Notes: generated by a model not told the origin, from the letters alone. 64,000 nt of DNA from JBAZJI01 sp964596325 (GCA_964596325.1 CAZQSQ010000001.1:1-64000); one strand, 5' to 3'. Positions 8,065-17,876 are shown, counted from the stretch's first letter. Numbers and translations: made by a program.

Positions 8065-8110
8065 CCTGCGTTGTGGTTAGAAGTTCGAATCCTCTATCGC
8101 CCACCGTGAA
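8037..8110 (+). pseudogene. Broken tRNA-Val copy carrying the REP palindrome
   Basis: It keeps CTCAACGGTAG of the D arm, then the REP element (8044-8065), then the T arm and acceptor strand (8075-8103) followed by CCGTGAA. The 5' acceptor strand is lost and the T stem has one mismatch (AGAAG against CCTCT). It cannot form a functional tRNA. Its first part doubles as the 3' end of the GIY-YIG gene. Confidence 0.85.
8044..8065 (+). repeat. REP-like palindrome, copy C
   Basis: Same 22-nt element, overlapping the last codons and the stop of the GIY-YIG gene. Confidence 0.85.
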
Positions 8111-8114
8111 TAAG

Positions 8115-8140
8115 ACTCCGCGATAAGCGGAGTTTTGTTT
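8115..8140 (+). terminator. Terminator after the tRNA-Val/GIY-YIG unit
   Basis: ACTCCGC (8115-8121) pairs with GCGGAGT (8127-8133), followed by TTTGTTT. Confidence 0.8.
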
Positions 8141-8171
8141 TACAACACTCTGAATTTCCTTTTTGAAAATG

Positions 8172-8193
8172 AAAAAAGCCCTTTTTTAGGGCT
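8172..8193 (-). terminator. Terminator of the JAMM-E1-Ubl operon
   Basis: AGCCCT (8177-8182) pairs with AGGGCT (8188-8193); on the minus strand a T run follows. Confidence 0.8.
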
Positions 8194-8248
8194 ATAATTC
8201 AAATTTTTTGTTAAAAAATCTGAGAAAAAACTCGATTCGGCTGGTGAG

Positions 8249-8506
8249 CTAGCCTTTTTTGCCGGAGAGTTTGGAGAATTCCAGAGAATCCCCATCTTCA
8301 ACAACAGCATCATCGTCAACCGGGTCGCCATTCAAGTAGGCCGTGGCACCCTGCGGGATATTCATGGATTCCCTCTTTGCCTGACGGATTTCACCGACTG
8401 TTTTGCCGGTAAACCCCTTGATGCTTTCCTCGTTGGCACCGTAAATAACGGTAACGAGAATACCATCTGTCTCTTCTGCGCCTTCAACCTTTTTTTCTTC
8501 AGTCAT
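8249..8506 (-). CDS. Ubiquitin-like beta-grasp protein
   Basis: This 85-residue protein has an unstructured acidic N terminus (about 1-15) and a beta-grasp-like core (about 16-80) with the pattern GKTVGEIRQAKRE, then YLNGDPVDDDAVVEDGDSLEFSK. This resembles ThiS/MoaD/Ub-fold modifiers from bacterial E1-linked operons. The C terminus is SGKKG, so a single terminal Gly, not a GlyGly. The gene overlaps the end of the E1-like gene by 8 nt and has AAGGAGG 7 nt before its ATG. Context with an E1 and a JAMM peptidase suggests it is adenylated and attached to a target or used as a sulfur carrier. The fold is inferred from pattern, not from a search. Confidence 0.7.
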   Translation of the reverse strand: MTEEKKVEGAEETDGILVTVIYGANEESIKGFTGKTVGEIRQAKRESMNIPQGATAYLNGDPVDDDAVVEDGDSLEFSKLSGKKG

Positions 8507-9182
8507 GACTTTTCCTCCTTGGAATTTTTTTGACAGAGCCTATCAGCAAATCAAAGAACATTTCCCCAACATCATCAAGCCTATCCTCCTCAATCAAGAA
8601 AAACGCATCGAGCATGCAAGCAGCGGCCATAAAATTGGTAAAGATAATCTGCTTGCCCGAAACACTGTGTGACAGTTCCTCGCAACTCATTTCTCCCGGG
8701 TTACTGTCATCGGGATTGGCAATTTCGGGATGCATGTAAGTTATTGGTGGACAAATTTCCAAACCATCACGCTTGATATATGTCTGGACATTGCCATCCG
8801 TTAACTCATTGCCACCTGAAATCAATACCACACAATCAAGTTTCTGGCAATAGTCTGAAACAAGTTTTCGCGTTTGATGATTATCGACGCAAAGAAAGAC
8901 CGTGTCCCCTTGGGTGATGACTGCATTGATATTTTCTTTGGTGACATATTGCACAATGTCGCGCACTGACAAGTTTCGAAAGCGAGAGGCAATCTCACCG
9001 GCTTTCACGCGCGCCTTTTTGCCTTGCGAACCAAACGACTGGCGTATAGAATTCGCCGGGACAAAAGTGTCCCCATCAACAAAGGTGACGCAATGCCGTC
9101 CTTCCTTGTGATTAAGATAACGGCACAAAGGCTCTGCCAACCAAGTACCAATACCTCCACAACCGATAATTTTACAGTTCAA
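8499..9182 (-). CDS. E1-like ThiF-family adenylyltransferase
   Basis: The 227-residue protein begins directly with the nucleotide-binding loop IIGCGGIG (residues 5-12), followed by VDGDTFVPANSIRQ (D36, D38, N44, R47, Q48) and CVDNHQTR (D100). These are the ATP-binding and adenylation residues of ThiF/MoeB/E1 enzymes. The CxxC zinc knuckles of ThiF and MoeB are absent. Cys167 in GEMSCEEL is the likely thioester cysteine, in a setting like that of PRTRC-system ThiF proteins. The start is TTG at 9182, backed by AGGAGG 5 nt upstream and by direct contact with the JAMM stop codon. It would activate the ubiquitin-like product of the next gene. Confidence 0.88.
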   Translation of the reverse strand: MNCKIIGCGGIGTWLAEPLCRYLNHKEGRHCVTFVDGDTFVPANSIRQSFGSQGKKARVKAGEIASRFRNLSVRDIVQYVTKENINAVITQGDTVFLCVDNHQTRKLVSDYCQKLDCVVLISGGNELTDGNVQTYIKRDGLEICPPITYMHPEIANPDDSNPGEMSCEELSHSVSGKQIIFTNFMAAACMLDAFFLIEEDRLDDVGEMFFDLLIGSVKKIPRRKSHD

Positions 9183-9956
9183 TCAGCCCTCCTGTCCGTA
9201 ATTTTCCGGAACGCATTTGCCCAAAGGAAGTTCGCCGAGATCCGAACTGGAAATCTTAGAATTACCCTTGCCTGCAACTGCTTTATTCTTTCCATAGTAG
9301 CTGACCGCCGCGACTTTTTTGACCGACTTTATCCACTGCAAATCATGTTGACCGACATTGGGATATTCGAAAATATCCTTTTCGGAAATCTCAAAGCGCT
9401 CACCAGAAACAACAACCGAACAAGAAATGCTGGGCAGAGAATTAATGGTTCCGATTGTAATGTGGATACCATCATCGCACTCTTCATCCTTGTCATCGAC
9501 TCCAGAATGGAACGCCGCCATGGAACCGTGCGAATGAATGGTTCCTAGACGCAGGCAATTCGGCGGGTTGGGCCCGACTTCGTAACTACTGATATAGCCG
9601 ATGCCGACTTCCTGTTTGGGACAGCGCAAATCATATTCCTCTGTCAGGCTGTTCCAATAAATCAGGACTACCGCCTCAGAGCCGCCAAACTTGCTAAATA
9701 CCTCGCAAAAAAAAGACAAGGCCTGCCCGAAAATCGTATTAGGAATTTTCTTGGGCAAATTTAGCATGACAAATGGCTTGGCCGCTTGAAGCTGACCAAT
9801 CGATTGCTTTTTTGCTGGCAAGAATACCGGGGTTAAAGAAGTAAAAAACTTCATTTTCCGATAGAAAAATAAACCATTACTCGCCAATACATAAAAGCTG
9901 TTTTTCTTCACCAATTCAAACTTAAACTGATCATCAAGATAAAAAATATCTAGCAC
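9183..9956 (-). CDS. JAMM/MPN+ metallopeptidase (Prok-JAB type)
   Basis: The 257-residue protein has a complete JAMM zinc motif: H141-S-H143, seven residues, S151, two residues, D154. The catalytic Glu is probably E94 in GGSEAVVLIY. DDKDE follows the motif, as in JAB proteins of PRTRC and related operons. JAMM peptidases remove or trim ubiquitin-like modifiers. The start is GTG at 9956 with AGGAGG 5 nt upstream. It is the first gene of a three-gene operon with the E1-like and ubiquitin-like genes. The N-terminal 60 residues have no match I can name. Confidence 0.87.
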   Translation of the reverse strand: MLDIFYLDDQFKFELVKKNSFYVLASNGLFFYRKMKFFTSLTPVFLPAKKQSIGQLQAAKPFVMLNLPKKIPNTIFGQALSFFCEVFSKFGGSEAVVLIYWNSLTEEYDLRCPKQEVGIGYISSYEVGPNPPNCLRLGTIHSHGSMAAFHSGVDDKDEECDDGIHITIGTINSLPSISCSVVVSGERFEISEKDIFEYPNVGQHDLQWIKSVKKVAAVSYYGKNKAVAGKGNSKISSSDLGELPLGKCVPENYGQEG

Positions 9957-9990
9957 CTTAACCTCCTCCTTATAGTTTTGTTAATATCAT

Positions 9991-10019
9991 TTTTTAACAC
10001 ATTTTCTTCTTCGTGTCAA
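9991..10019 (-). promoter_or_regulatory. Promoter of the JAMM-E1-Ubl operon
   Basis: On the minus strand TTGACA (10014-10019) and TAAAAA (9991-9996) are 17 nt apart. Confidence 0.6.
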
Positions 10020-10021
10020 TA

Positions 10022-10045
10022 TAATAAAAAGCGCCAAAAGGCGCT
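10022..10045 (-). terminator. Terminator of the E2-like gene
   Basis: AGCGCC (10030-10035) pairs with GGCGCT (10040-10045); TTTTTATT follows on the minus strand. Confidence 0.8.
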
Positions 10046-10048
10046 ATT

Positions 10049-11170
10049 CTACTCTTCGGATATCTGATAAATGACGTCTGTGAGGGACTCGATGGTATAA
10101 TTATGCAAGGAACGTTCTATAAAGCCACTCTCCTCAATATCACCATAATCGTCACGGACCGCCGCAGCCATTGCCTGTCCTACCGTCAAACCAGCCGGCA
10201 CCCAATTTATCTTACATACAAATAATGGATCCCTTTCGGTAGCCGTTTGCCAAGCGCTAAATGTTTTGACTCTCTTATCAAGATCGCGGTTTTGCACAAA
10301 GGCTAGGCTTTGGTCTTTATCCTCCACATTATCGTCGTAATCGTAATAATCATCTCCCCACTCTGAATGCCAAAAATAACTAAGCAGATCATTGACGCGT
10401 TCGCAGAGCGATAGCTGGGTATCAGACTCGTAATCGCCCAAACAGACAGTGTTGAACCCGCTAGAATCAATGCAGGTATTTAGCGTATGGGGGCAAAACA
10501 GCGGGTCATTGATGTCGCAAATGCTTTTATTGCTGAAGTATACTGAAAACGTGCGGAGATATTTTTCCCGAAAATAGGCGACAAAAATCATATATGGATA
10601 AGCAATTTTGAAGGGCTTATCGACATAATGACGGTTTTCCCACCTTCCCAGAAAGTACTTCGCCAACCTTTTGCCATTATCCCTAAAGCTATCCTCATCG
10701 ATCAGGATGTCGACGATTTTGGGAGCTTGCTCAAAAACAATCACCTCGCTTTGACCTATCCGAGAATAAAATCTTGTCCCGTTAGGTAAAGCCTCAGTGC
10801 TGCCGCTATTTACGACGTTTTTTGTGACTTCCAAATTTTGGAGCAGCTTGACCAGTGGCACTTTGCGCCCTAGTTCCCAAACGGTCGATCCTCCAGTGGA
10901 TGTGGAAGTGTAGTAGTAAGCAAACTCATTTTTAATTTCGATCCGAGTAGCAACTTTAACTTCTTCGAACATAGACACCCCCCACCAATCAGTTTGATCA
11001 TCCTCAAAAATTTTCGCCCTGCACTTAACGTGATCGAGGTGAGAAATGGTTACGACTTTTCCATAAAACAGCTTCCGGCTATCGCTGGATCTTATACGGC
11101 TCTTTAACTTTTCAATTAAAGTAGCTTTAATCACTACCTTTTCTCCGACTCGGCAATCCTTAATATCCAT
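10049..11170 (-). CDS. Possible E2-like protein of the Ubl system
   Basis: The 373-residue protein is not a clear family member. Residues 185-270 show a pattern I associate with the Prok-E2_D/PRTRC protein B family. A hydrophobic strand (YPYMIFVAYF) leads to a conserved stretch DPLFCPHTLN, then SSGFNTVCLGD with Cys243, then a WHSE segment. In that family the Cys before the Gly is the proposed catalytic residue. Residues 1-75 look like a small beta-barrel, and 270-290 are very acidic. The start has AAGGAGGAGG a few bases upstream. The gene has its own promoter and terminator but lies directly upstream of the JAMM-E1-Ubl operon on the same strand. The E2 role is inference. Confidence 0.45.
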   Translation of the reverse strand: MDIKDCRVGEKVVIKATLIEKLKSRIRSSDSRKLFYGKVVTISHLDHVKCRAKIFEDDQTDWWGVSMFEEVKVATRIEIKNEFAYYYTSTSTGGSTVWELGRKVPLVKLLQNLEVTKNVVNSGSTEALPNGTRFYSRIGQSEVIVFEQAPKIVDILIDEDSFRDNGKRLAKYFLGRWENRHYVDKPFKIAYPYMIFVAYFREKYLRTFSVYFSNKSICDINDPLFCPHTLNTCIDSSGFNTVCLGDYESDTQLSLCERVNDLLSYFWHSEWGDDYYDYDDNVEDKDQSLAFVQNRDLDKRVKTFSAWQTATERDPLFVCKINWVPAGLTVGQAMAAAVRDDYGDIEESGFIERSLHNYTIESLTDVIYQISEE

Positions 11171-11203
11171 CCATCCTCCTCCTTATTGAATTGTGAATGT
11201 TAT

Positions 11204-11232
11204 ACGATACAATAAGTTTTTTATTTTGTCAA
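11204..11232 (-). promoter_or_regulatory. Promoter of the E2-like gene
   Basis: On the minus strand TTGACA (11227-11232) and TATCGT (11204-11209) are 17 nt apart; the -35 box lies in the T tract of the preceding terminator. Confidence 0.6.
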
Positions 11233-11255
11233 TAAAAAAATAGCCTCACGGCTAT
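11229..11255 (-). terminator. Terminator of the 164-residue gene
   Basis: ATAGCC (11240-11245) pairs with GGCTAT (11250-11255), followed on the minus strand by seven T. Confidence 0.8.
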
Positions 11256-11746
11256 GCGTATTCTTCAATTTTGGGCGCGCCCTTACCGTTATACTCGATA
11301 TAAAAATATCGACGTATAGTTGGTATAATTGGAACTCCTAAACAAAAATGCGGCTCCTCCGAAGAGTATTCCTTTATAACGATTGTTAGCTGGTCACATC
11401 CCCCCAAGACTTCCCGCGTGCATAATTTTTTAGCAGTTTCAAAAACCAAGCCTTTGTCTTTTTCGCGGATAACGTCAAAAGATATGCTCATCTCCCAATT
11501 TTTGTAATCATAGAAACCGACGACGCGACCAGATGCATCTGTGCGCACTTTCATCCAGGAAGGCGACTGCCCACTCTTGATGTAAGCAATCTGACGATTC
11601 TTTTTTACAGATTTGAAATTTCCCAAAGAGATACCGTCCAATACGGCCTTGCTCGTTGGAACTATAACCCCATGGGCAAAAACGGCCATCCCGAGATCGT
11701 CAAGCCTTTTTCTCACCCTATCTTCTGCCTTGCTTTTATCGAGCAT
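11252..11746 (-). CDS. Unknown protein next to the Ubl system
   Basis: This 164-residue soluble protein is not recognised. It has a charged helical N terminus (KSKAEDRVRKRLDDL) followed by a beta-rich body with TIVIKEYSSEEPHFCLG and a C-terminal strand RRYFYIEYNGKG. I chose ATG 11746 over the GTG two codons upstream because AAAGGGGG is then at normal spacing. It shares strand and gene style with the E2-like gene and the JAMM-E1-Ubl operon, and could be part of the same function, but it has its own terminator. Confidence 0.6.
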   Translation of the reverse strand: MLDKSKAEDRVRKRLDDLGMAVFAHGVIVPTSKAVLDGISLGNFKSVKKNRQIAYIKSGQSPSWMKVRTDASGRVVGFYDYKNWEMSISFDVIREKDKGLVFETAKKLCTREVLGGCDQLTIVIKEYSSEEPHFCLGVPIIPTIRRYFYIEYNGKGAPKIEEYA

Positions 11747-11808
11747 AAACACCCCCTTTGTTGTTAAGATGCTTTTTATAGACTATCACGGGCGGTAAAC
11801 CAATGCAA

Positions 11809-11833
11809 ACAAAAAACCGCCCTTCCGGGTGGC
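11809..11833 (-). terminator. Terminator of the 23S-5S unit
   Basis: CCGCCC (11817-11822) pairs with GGGTGG (11827-11832) around a TTCC loop; a run of T follows on the minus strand. Confidence 0.8.
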
Positions 11834-11852
11834 CTTGCTTGTGCACATTTAT

Positions 11853-11954
11853 CGGGGGCTACCTACTTTCGCCTTGCGACTATCATCGGCCATAGTGTAT
11901 TTCACTTCCGTGTTCGGAATGGGAACGGGTGGGACAACACTGGCATAGCCCCCA
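11853..11954 (-). rRNA. rrf: 5S ribosomal RNA
   Basis: The minus strand contains the conserved core CCGTTCCCATTCCGAACACG and ends with AAAGTAGGTAGCCCCC pairing to GGGGGCTA at the 5' end (helix I). At about 102 nt it is shorter than usual because helix IV is cut to GTCGCAAGGCGAAAG. An inverted repeat, GTGCACATTTAT at 11841 and its complement at 11955-11966, flanks the gene and probably forms the processing stem. Confidence 0.93.
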
Positions 11955-12004
11955 ATAAATGTGCACAAAAAGAATATAAGCTAACGATACTGAGATCCTA
12001 AATT

Positions 12005-14973
<2,969 letters not shown>

Positions 14974-15111
14974 CAATTTAAGACCACAATAATATAAATA
15001 ATATTATTGTTTACATTCTTTGTTCTTTACTCTTATTATTTTCCTTATCTTATATTCTCTAATATTCAGTTGTTTAAGAACCCGCTAATAAATGCTTTGA
15101 CCTAGCAAACA

Positions 15112-15134
15112 AAAAAGTCGCTTTTAAGCGACTT
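15112..15134 (-). terminator. Terminator-like hairpin in the 23S leader
   Basis: AAGTCGCTT (15115-15123) pairs with AAGCGACTT (15126-15134) and is followed on the minus strand by TTTTTTG. It stands about 85-100 nt after the start site of the rRNA-type promoter and about 140 nt before the 23S 5' end, so it is either an attenuator or the end of a separate short RNA. Confidence 0.7.
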
Positions 15135-15155
15135 AACCACAGTCCAAATGGACGG

Positions 15156-15206
15156 TTAGTTAATCGCTTGACGTTTTTTGATGCTCTTAAAATAGGTTTT
15201 AGTCAT
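15156..15206 (-). CDS. Possible 16-residue leader peptide
   Basis: A short basic ORF, MTKTYFKSIKKRQAIN, begins about 10 nt after the predicted start site of the 23S promoter and ends shortly before the terminator-like hairpin. There is no Shine-Dalgarno sequence. It could be chance. The position suits a leader peptide in an attenuator. Confidence 0.25.
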   Translation of the reverse strand: MTKTYFKSIKKRQAIN

Positions 15207-15222
15207 TTCTGAGCGTACGGAC

Positions 15223-15263
15223 ATATTAGCAAAATCCGCAAACACTGTCAATAGCCCAAGGGC
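15223..15263 (-). promoter_or_regulatory. rRNA-type promoter of the 23S-5S unit with palindromic box
   Basis: On the minus strand TTGACA (15246-15251) and TAATAT (15223-15228) are 17 nt apart. The palindromic box GCCCTTGGGC (15254-15263) lies 2 nt upstream of the -35. The same arrangement precedes 16S. Between this promoter and 23S (14974-15222) lie the short ORF, the hairpin at 15112-15134 and an AT-rich stretch with a second possible promoter (TTAAAC, 17 nt, TATAAG). Confidence 0.75.
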
Positions 15264-15288
15264 GGCCAAGTTGTGGAAATCACAAAAG

Positions 15289-15318
15289 AAAACCCCCTGC
15301 TTCCGGCAGGGGGTTTTA
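15289..15318 (-). terminator. Terminator of the TM-helix channel gene
   Basis: AACCCCCTGC (15291-15300) pairs with GCAGGGGGTT (15306-15315); TTCTTTT follows on the minus strand. Confidence 0.8.
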
Positions 15319-15327
15319 TACTGCAAA

Positions 15328-16011
15328 TTATTTGCGGAACTTGTCGCGGATATCCTTGAGGATATCGCCAGCCACTTCCTTTCCGCCAAGACCAAAGGCA
15401 AGGCCCAAGGCCAAAACGAAGAAGTAAGTAATTCCGGCAAACAAAGTCTGGGCAATGTAAGGGGCGATTCTTAATTGGTCCATGATGGCAAAAATGGAGA
15501 AAATCCAAATAGCCCATTTGACCACGGAACCGATAGCCGTTGCATAGCTGACTTTCATTCCGCCAATGGAGACCACAATCACCTTCTCAACAAGGTCAGT
15601 GATAATGACGGTGGCCACAAAAAGCAAAGAGGCAATCGCAACATTGGGCAAGTAGGCAACGATCTCCTTAAGAAGAACGCTGAATGTCCCCAAACCCAAA
15701 ATGTCGGAAATCATCACTAAGAAAATGATGACAAAAATCCATTTAATGATCGCGCCAATAAATGAAGAAGGGGCGCCATCGATATCGGCTTTTTTGAGGG
15801 CTTCACTCCAACCCTTGTCTTCAAAGATCTTATCAAACTTGACGGCTTTGATAATCTCAGAGATGACCTTGCCGAATAGTCCCGCAATCCAGAAGCCGAT
15901 CCAAGCAACAAGAAGGGCCAGGATCAGTTTGGGCAGGAAAAGAACAACCGCAGTCAGGGAATCCACGAGGGTCGCCTGAAACGGCGTCACGAATGCATTG
16001 AAATCAATCAT
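15328..16011 (-). CDS. MscS-like TM-helix repeat membrane protein
   Basis: A 227-residue protein with about five membrane segments, including two repeats of the type VVLFLPKLILALLVAWIGFWIAG and YLPNVAIASLLFVATVIITDLV. These are the conserved TM helices found in small-conductance mechanosensitive channel relatives. A Gly-rich helix FVLALGLAFGLGGKEVAGDILKDI near the C terminus resembles the pore helix. The soluble beta domain of true MscS is missing, so it belongs to the short TM-helix family. A role in osmotic relief is inferred. No Shine-Dalgarno sequence at normal distance. Confidence 0.8.
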   Translation of the reverse strand: MIDFNAFVTPFQATLVDSLTAVVLFLPKLILALLVAWIGFWIAGLFGKVISEIIKAVKFDKIFEDKGWSEALKKADIDGAPSSFIGAIIKWIFVIIFLVMISDILGLGTFSVLLKEIVAYLPNVAIASLLFVATVIITDLVEKVIVVSIGGMKVSYATAIGSVVKWAIWIFSIFAIMDQLRIAPYIAQTLFAGITYFFVLALGLAFGLGGKEVAGDILKDIRDKFRK

Positions 16012-16025
16012 GTTTATTACTTTTT

Positions 16026-16050
16026 TCCTGCCTTATGCCCGGGCAGGGCG
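16026..16050. repeat. Imperfect GC-rich palindrome
   Basis: CCTGCC and GGGCAGG flank TTATGCCC upstream of the channel gene. It resembles the 20-bp palindrome in the tRNA-Thr locus (23261-23280) and may be a decayed relative. Confidence 0.35.
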
Positions 16051-16178
16051 GGATTATTTTTAATAACTGAGGCCTTTTGCAGGCCCGCGACCTTGTGCCT
16101 TATTATAGCAAGTCTTTTATTTTGAAAATATCCCCCTGTGGAAAATATATCCCCTTTTTGGTAAGATGGCATATTGTT

Positions 16179-17162
16179 ATGAAAATATTAATTGTTGGCG
16201 GTTCAGGTTTTCTGGGCCATCATACGGCCAATTTACTTATTTCTGAAGGTCACGAGGTCACAGTTATGGTGCCCGATACTTCAAAAACTGAACTTTTGGA
16301 TGCTAATAAAATCAGGCTAGTTTCCGGGGATGTTACGGATGCAAGGCAGTTGGAAAAGCTTATCATTGGTTATGATGCGGTCGTCAATATGGCCGGAATC
16401 GTAAGCTATTGGCGCAAACAAAATGATTTAATGTTTAAGGTCAATCATCAGGGCGCAAAAAATGTCGCCTTGGCTTGCCTTAAAAACAAAATCAAAAAAC
16501 TTATCCATATCAGCTCCACGGTAACTATTGGTTACAATGAAGACCATACCCCGGCCGATGAAAATACCGTTTATAATTTGGCCAAGCTTAATGTGGCCTA
16601 TTGCGACTCAAAATATTTTGGTGAACAGGAAGTACTCAAAGCCGTAACCTTAGGCCTCGACGCCACCATCTTGTGCCCCGCCTCGATGCATGGCGACGGC
16701 GACATCCGCCGGATTACTACCGATTCCCTATTCAAATTCAGTTTCCCCTACAATGTCTTTTATCCCCAAAATGGGCAATCGGTTGTCGACGTTAAAGATG
16801 TGGCCCTTGCCATCAGCCTAGCCATAAAGAAAGGCAAAAAAGGTCAGCGCTATATTATTTGCTCGGAAAATATCTCTTATTACCACCTCAAAAAAATAAT
16901 CGCCCAAGAAATTGGAGCCCAAGCGCCTTTTCTCCCCCTGCCGGAATTTATTTTATGGATAATGACCGCCGCCAATGATTTGCTTAAAAGGGCAACCGGC
17001 ACCCGACCGAAAATGACTTTGGACATGGTTAAATTCCACGGCATTAAATTTTATTTCAACAACAAAAAATCGATTGAAGAACTGGGGTTGGTTTATACCC
17101 CGATCCGCGAAGCCATCAGACGCGGAGTTAAATGGTATAAGGAAAACGGCTACCTCAAATAA
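16179..17162 (+). CDS. NAD(P)-dependent epimerase/dehydratase (extended SDR)
   Basis: A 327-residue extended short-chain dehydrogenase. The Rossmann motif GGSGFLG (residues 7-13) lies at the N terminus, NMAGIVSYW follows, and the catalytic pair is in YCDSK. Overall it resembles dihydroflavonol-reductase-like and hopanoid-associated sugar epimerases (HpnA-like). The start at ATG 16179 (MKILIVGG) is chosen because the Rossmann strand must lie at the N terminus; the open frame extends 34 codons further upstream. No Shine-Dalgarno sequence. Substrate unknown; nucleotide sugar or lipid-linked sugar is likely. Confidence 0.88.
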   Translation: MKILIVGGSGFLGHHTANLLISEGHEVTVMVPDTSKTELLDANKIRLVSGDVTDARQLEKLIIGYDAVVNMAGIVSYWRKQNDLMFKVNHQGAKNVALACLKNKIKKLIHISSTVTIGYNEDHTPADENTVYNLAKLNVAYCDSKYFGEQEVLKAVTLGLDATILCPASMHGDGDIRRITTDSLFKFSFPYNVFYPQNGQSVVDVKDVALAISLAIKKGKKGQRYIICSENISYYHLKKIIAQEIGAQAPFLPLPEFILWIMTAANDLLKRATGTRPKMTLDMVKFHGIKFYFNNKKSIEELGLVYTPIREAIRRGVKWYKENGYLK

Positions 17163-17167
17163 TAAAA

Positions 17168-17195
17168 GAACCTCGCTTATCAGCGGGGTTTTTGT
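17168..17195 (+). terminator. Terminator of the SDR gene
   Basis: AACCTCGC (17169-17176) pairs with GCGGGGTT (17183-17190), followed by TTTTGTTTTT; it overlaps the 3' end of the convergent gene. Confidence 0.75.
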
Positions 17196-17782
17196 TTTTC
17201 GAAAACATCTTGGCATTCTTTTTGCCATGAAGCAGGAATATAAAATACCGGTTTTTGGGGCTTGTCGACAAAAATAAACATGTAGGCCGATTCGTAATTC
17301 CCGAAGTAAAAGGAGATATCTTTGCGTTCAAATCTGTCCCGCCACAGGTAGTAGTATTCATTAGTGGCTGAAGAGCTGCCCGCAGCGGTCAGAACATAAA
17401 CCGTGTTGCCGTTGCGGTACAATTCTCTTACCTTATCCACTATGATTTTTTCGTCATCCTTGGCTTGCTGGATTTTGGCAGACAAAAATTGGTCCTTTTC
17501 CTGCGCGGCGACAATCTTTTGTTCAAAGCCCTGAGCATTCTTTGCAATATCCGGGGATTCTTCGCTTTGCGGCTGCACTGGGCGCGGCTCACCGATATAT
17601 TCGATGAATATTTTGTTTTTGCCGTCATAACCCTGCCCCTTTGGCACCAAAACATTTTTGTCGCAAATCATCCAGATGAAAAGCAGAAAGATAAGCGACG
17701 AAGACAGCGTGATAAAAAATGCAACCTGCCATCGCGTAGCACATTTGCGCACGTAATCTAAGTCATAATCATCGTTCTCCAT
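17180..17782 (-). CDS. Single-pass membrane protein, unknown
   Basis: A 200-residue protein with a short cytoplasmic acidic N terminus, one transmembrane helix (about 19-41) and an outer domain. The outer domain has a charged helical part (about 78-122, AKNAQGFEQKIVAAQEKDQ) and a compact aromatic-rich C-terminal part (YYYLWRDRFERKDISFYFGNYESAYMFIFV). Not recognised. AGGAGG lies 6 nt before the ATG. Promoter and terminator make it monocistronic. Confidence 0.7.
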   Translation of the reverse strand: MENDDYDLDYVRKCATRWQVAFFITLSSSLIFLLFIWMICDKNVLVPKGQGYDGKNKIFIEYIGEPRPVQPQSEESPDIAKNAQGFEQKIVAAQEKDQFLSAKIQQAKDDEKIIVDKVRELYRNGNTVYVLTAAGSSSATNEYYYLWRDRFERKDISFYFGNYESAYMFIFVDKPQKPVFYIPASWQKECQDVFEKQKPR

Positions 17783-17810
17783 TTCGCCTCCTAAATTTTG
17801 AATGTGCCAT

Positions 17811-17839
17811 TTTATAACTTAGCCTTATTCCAAAGTCAA
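17811..17839 (-). promoter_or_regulatory. Promoter of the 200-residue protein gene
   Basis: On the minus strand TTGACT (17834-17839) and TATAAA (17811-17816) are 17 nt apart. Confidence 0.65.
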
Positions 17840-17850
17840 ATTGCCAAATA

Positions 17851-17876
17851 AAGAACCCCGCGCATAACGGGGTTAG
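17851..17876 (-). terminator. Terminator of the 149-residue gene
   Basis: AACCCCG (17854-17860) pairs with CGGGGTT (17868-17874); CTTTATTT follows on the minus strand. Confidence 0.75.

Noticed and set aside
8140..8331. 63-codon minus-strand ORF at the end of the Ubl operon
   Set aside because: It runs through the terminator hairpin and overlaps the Ubl gene in another frame.
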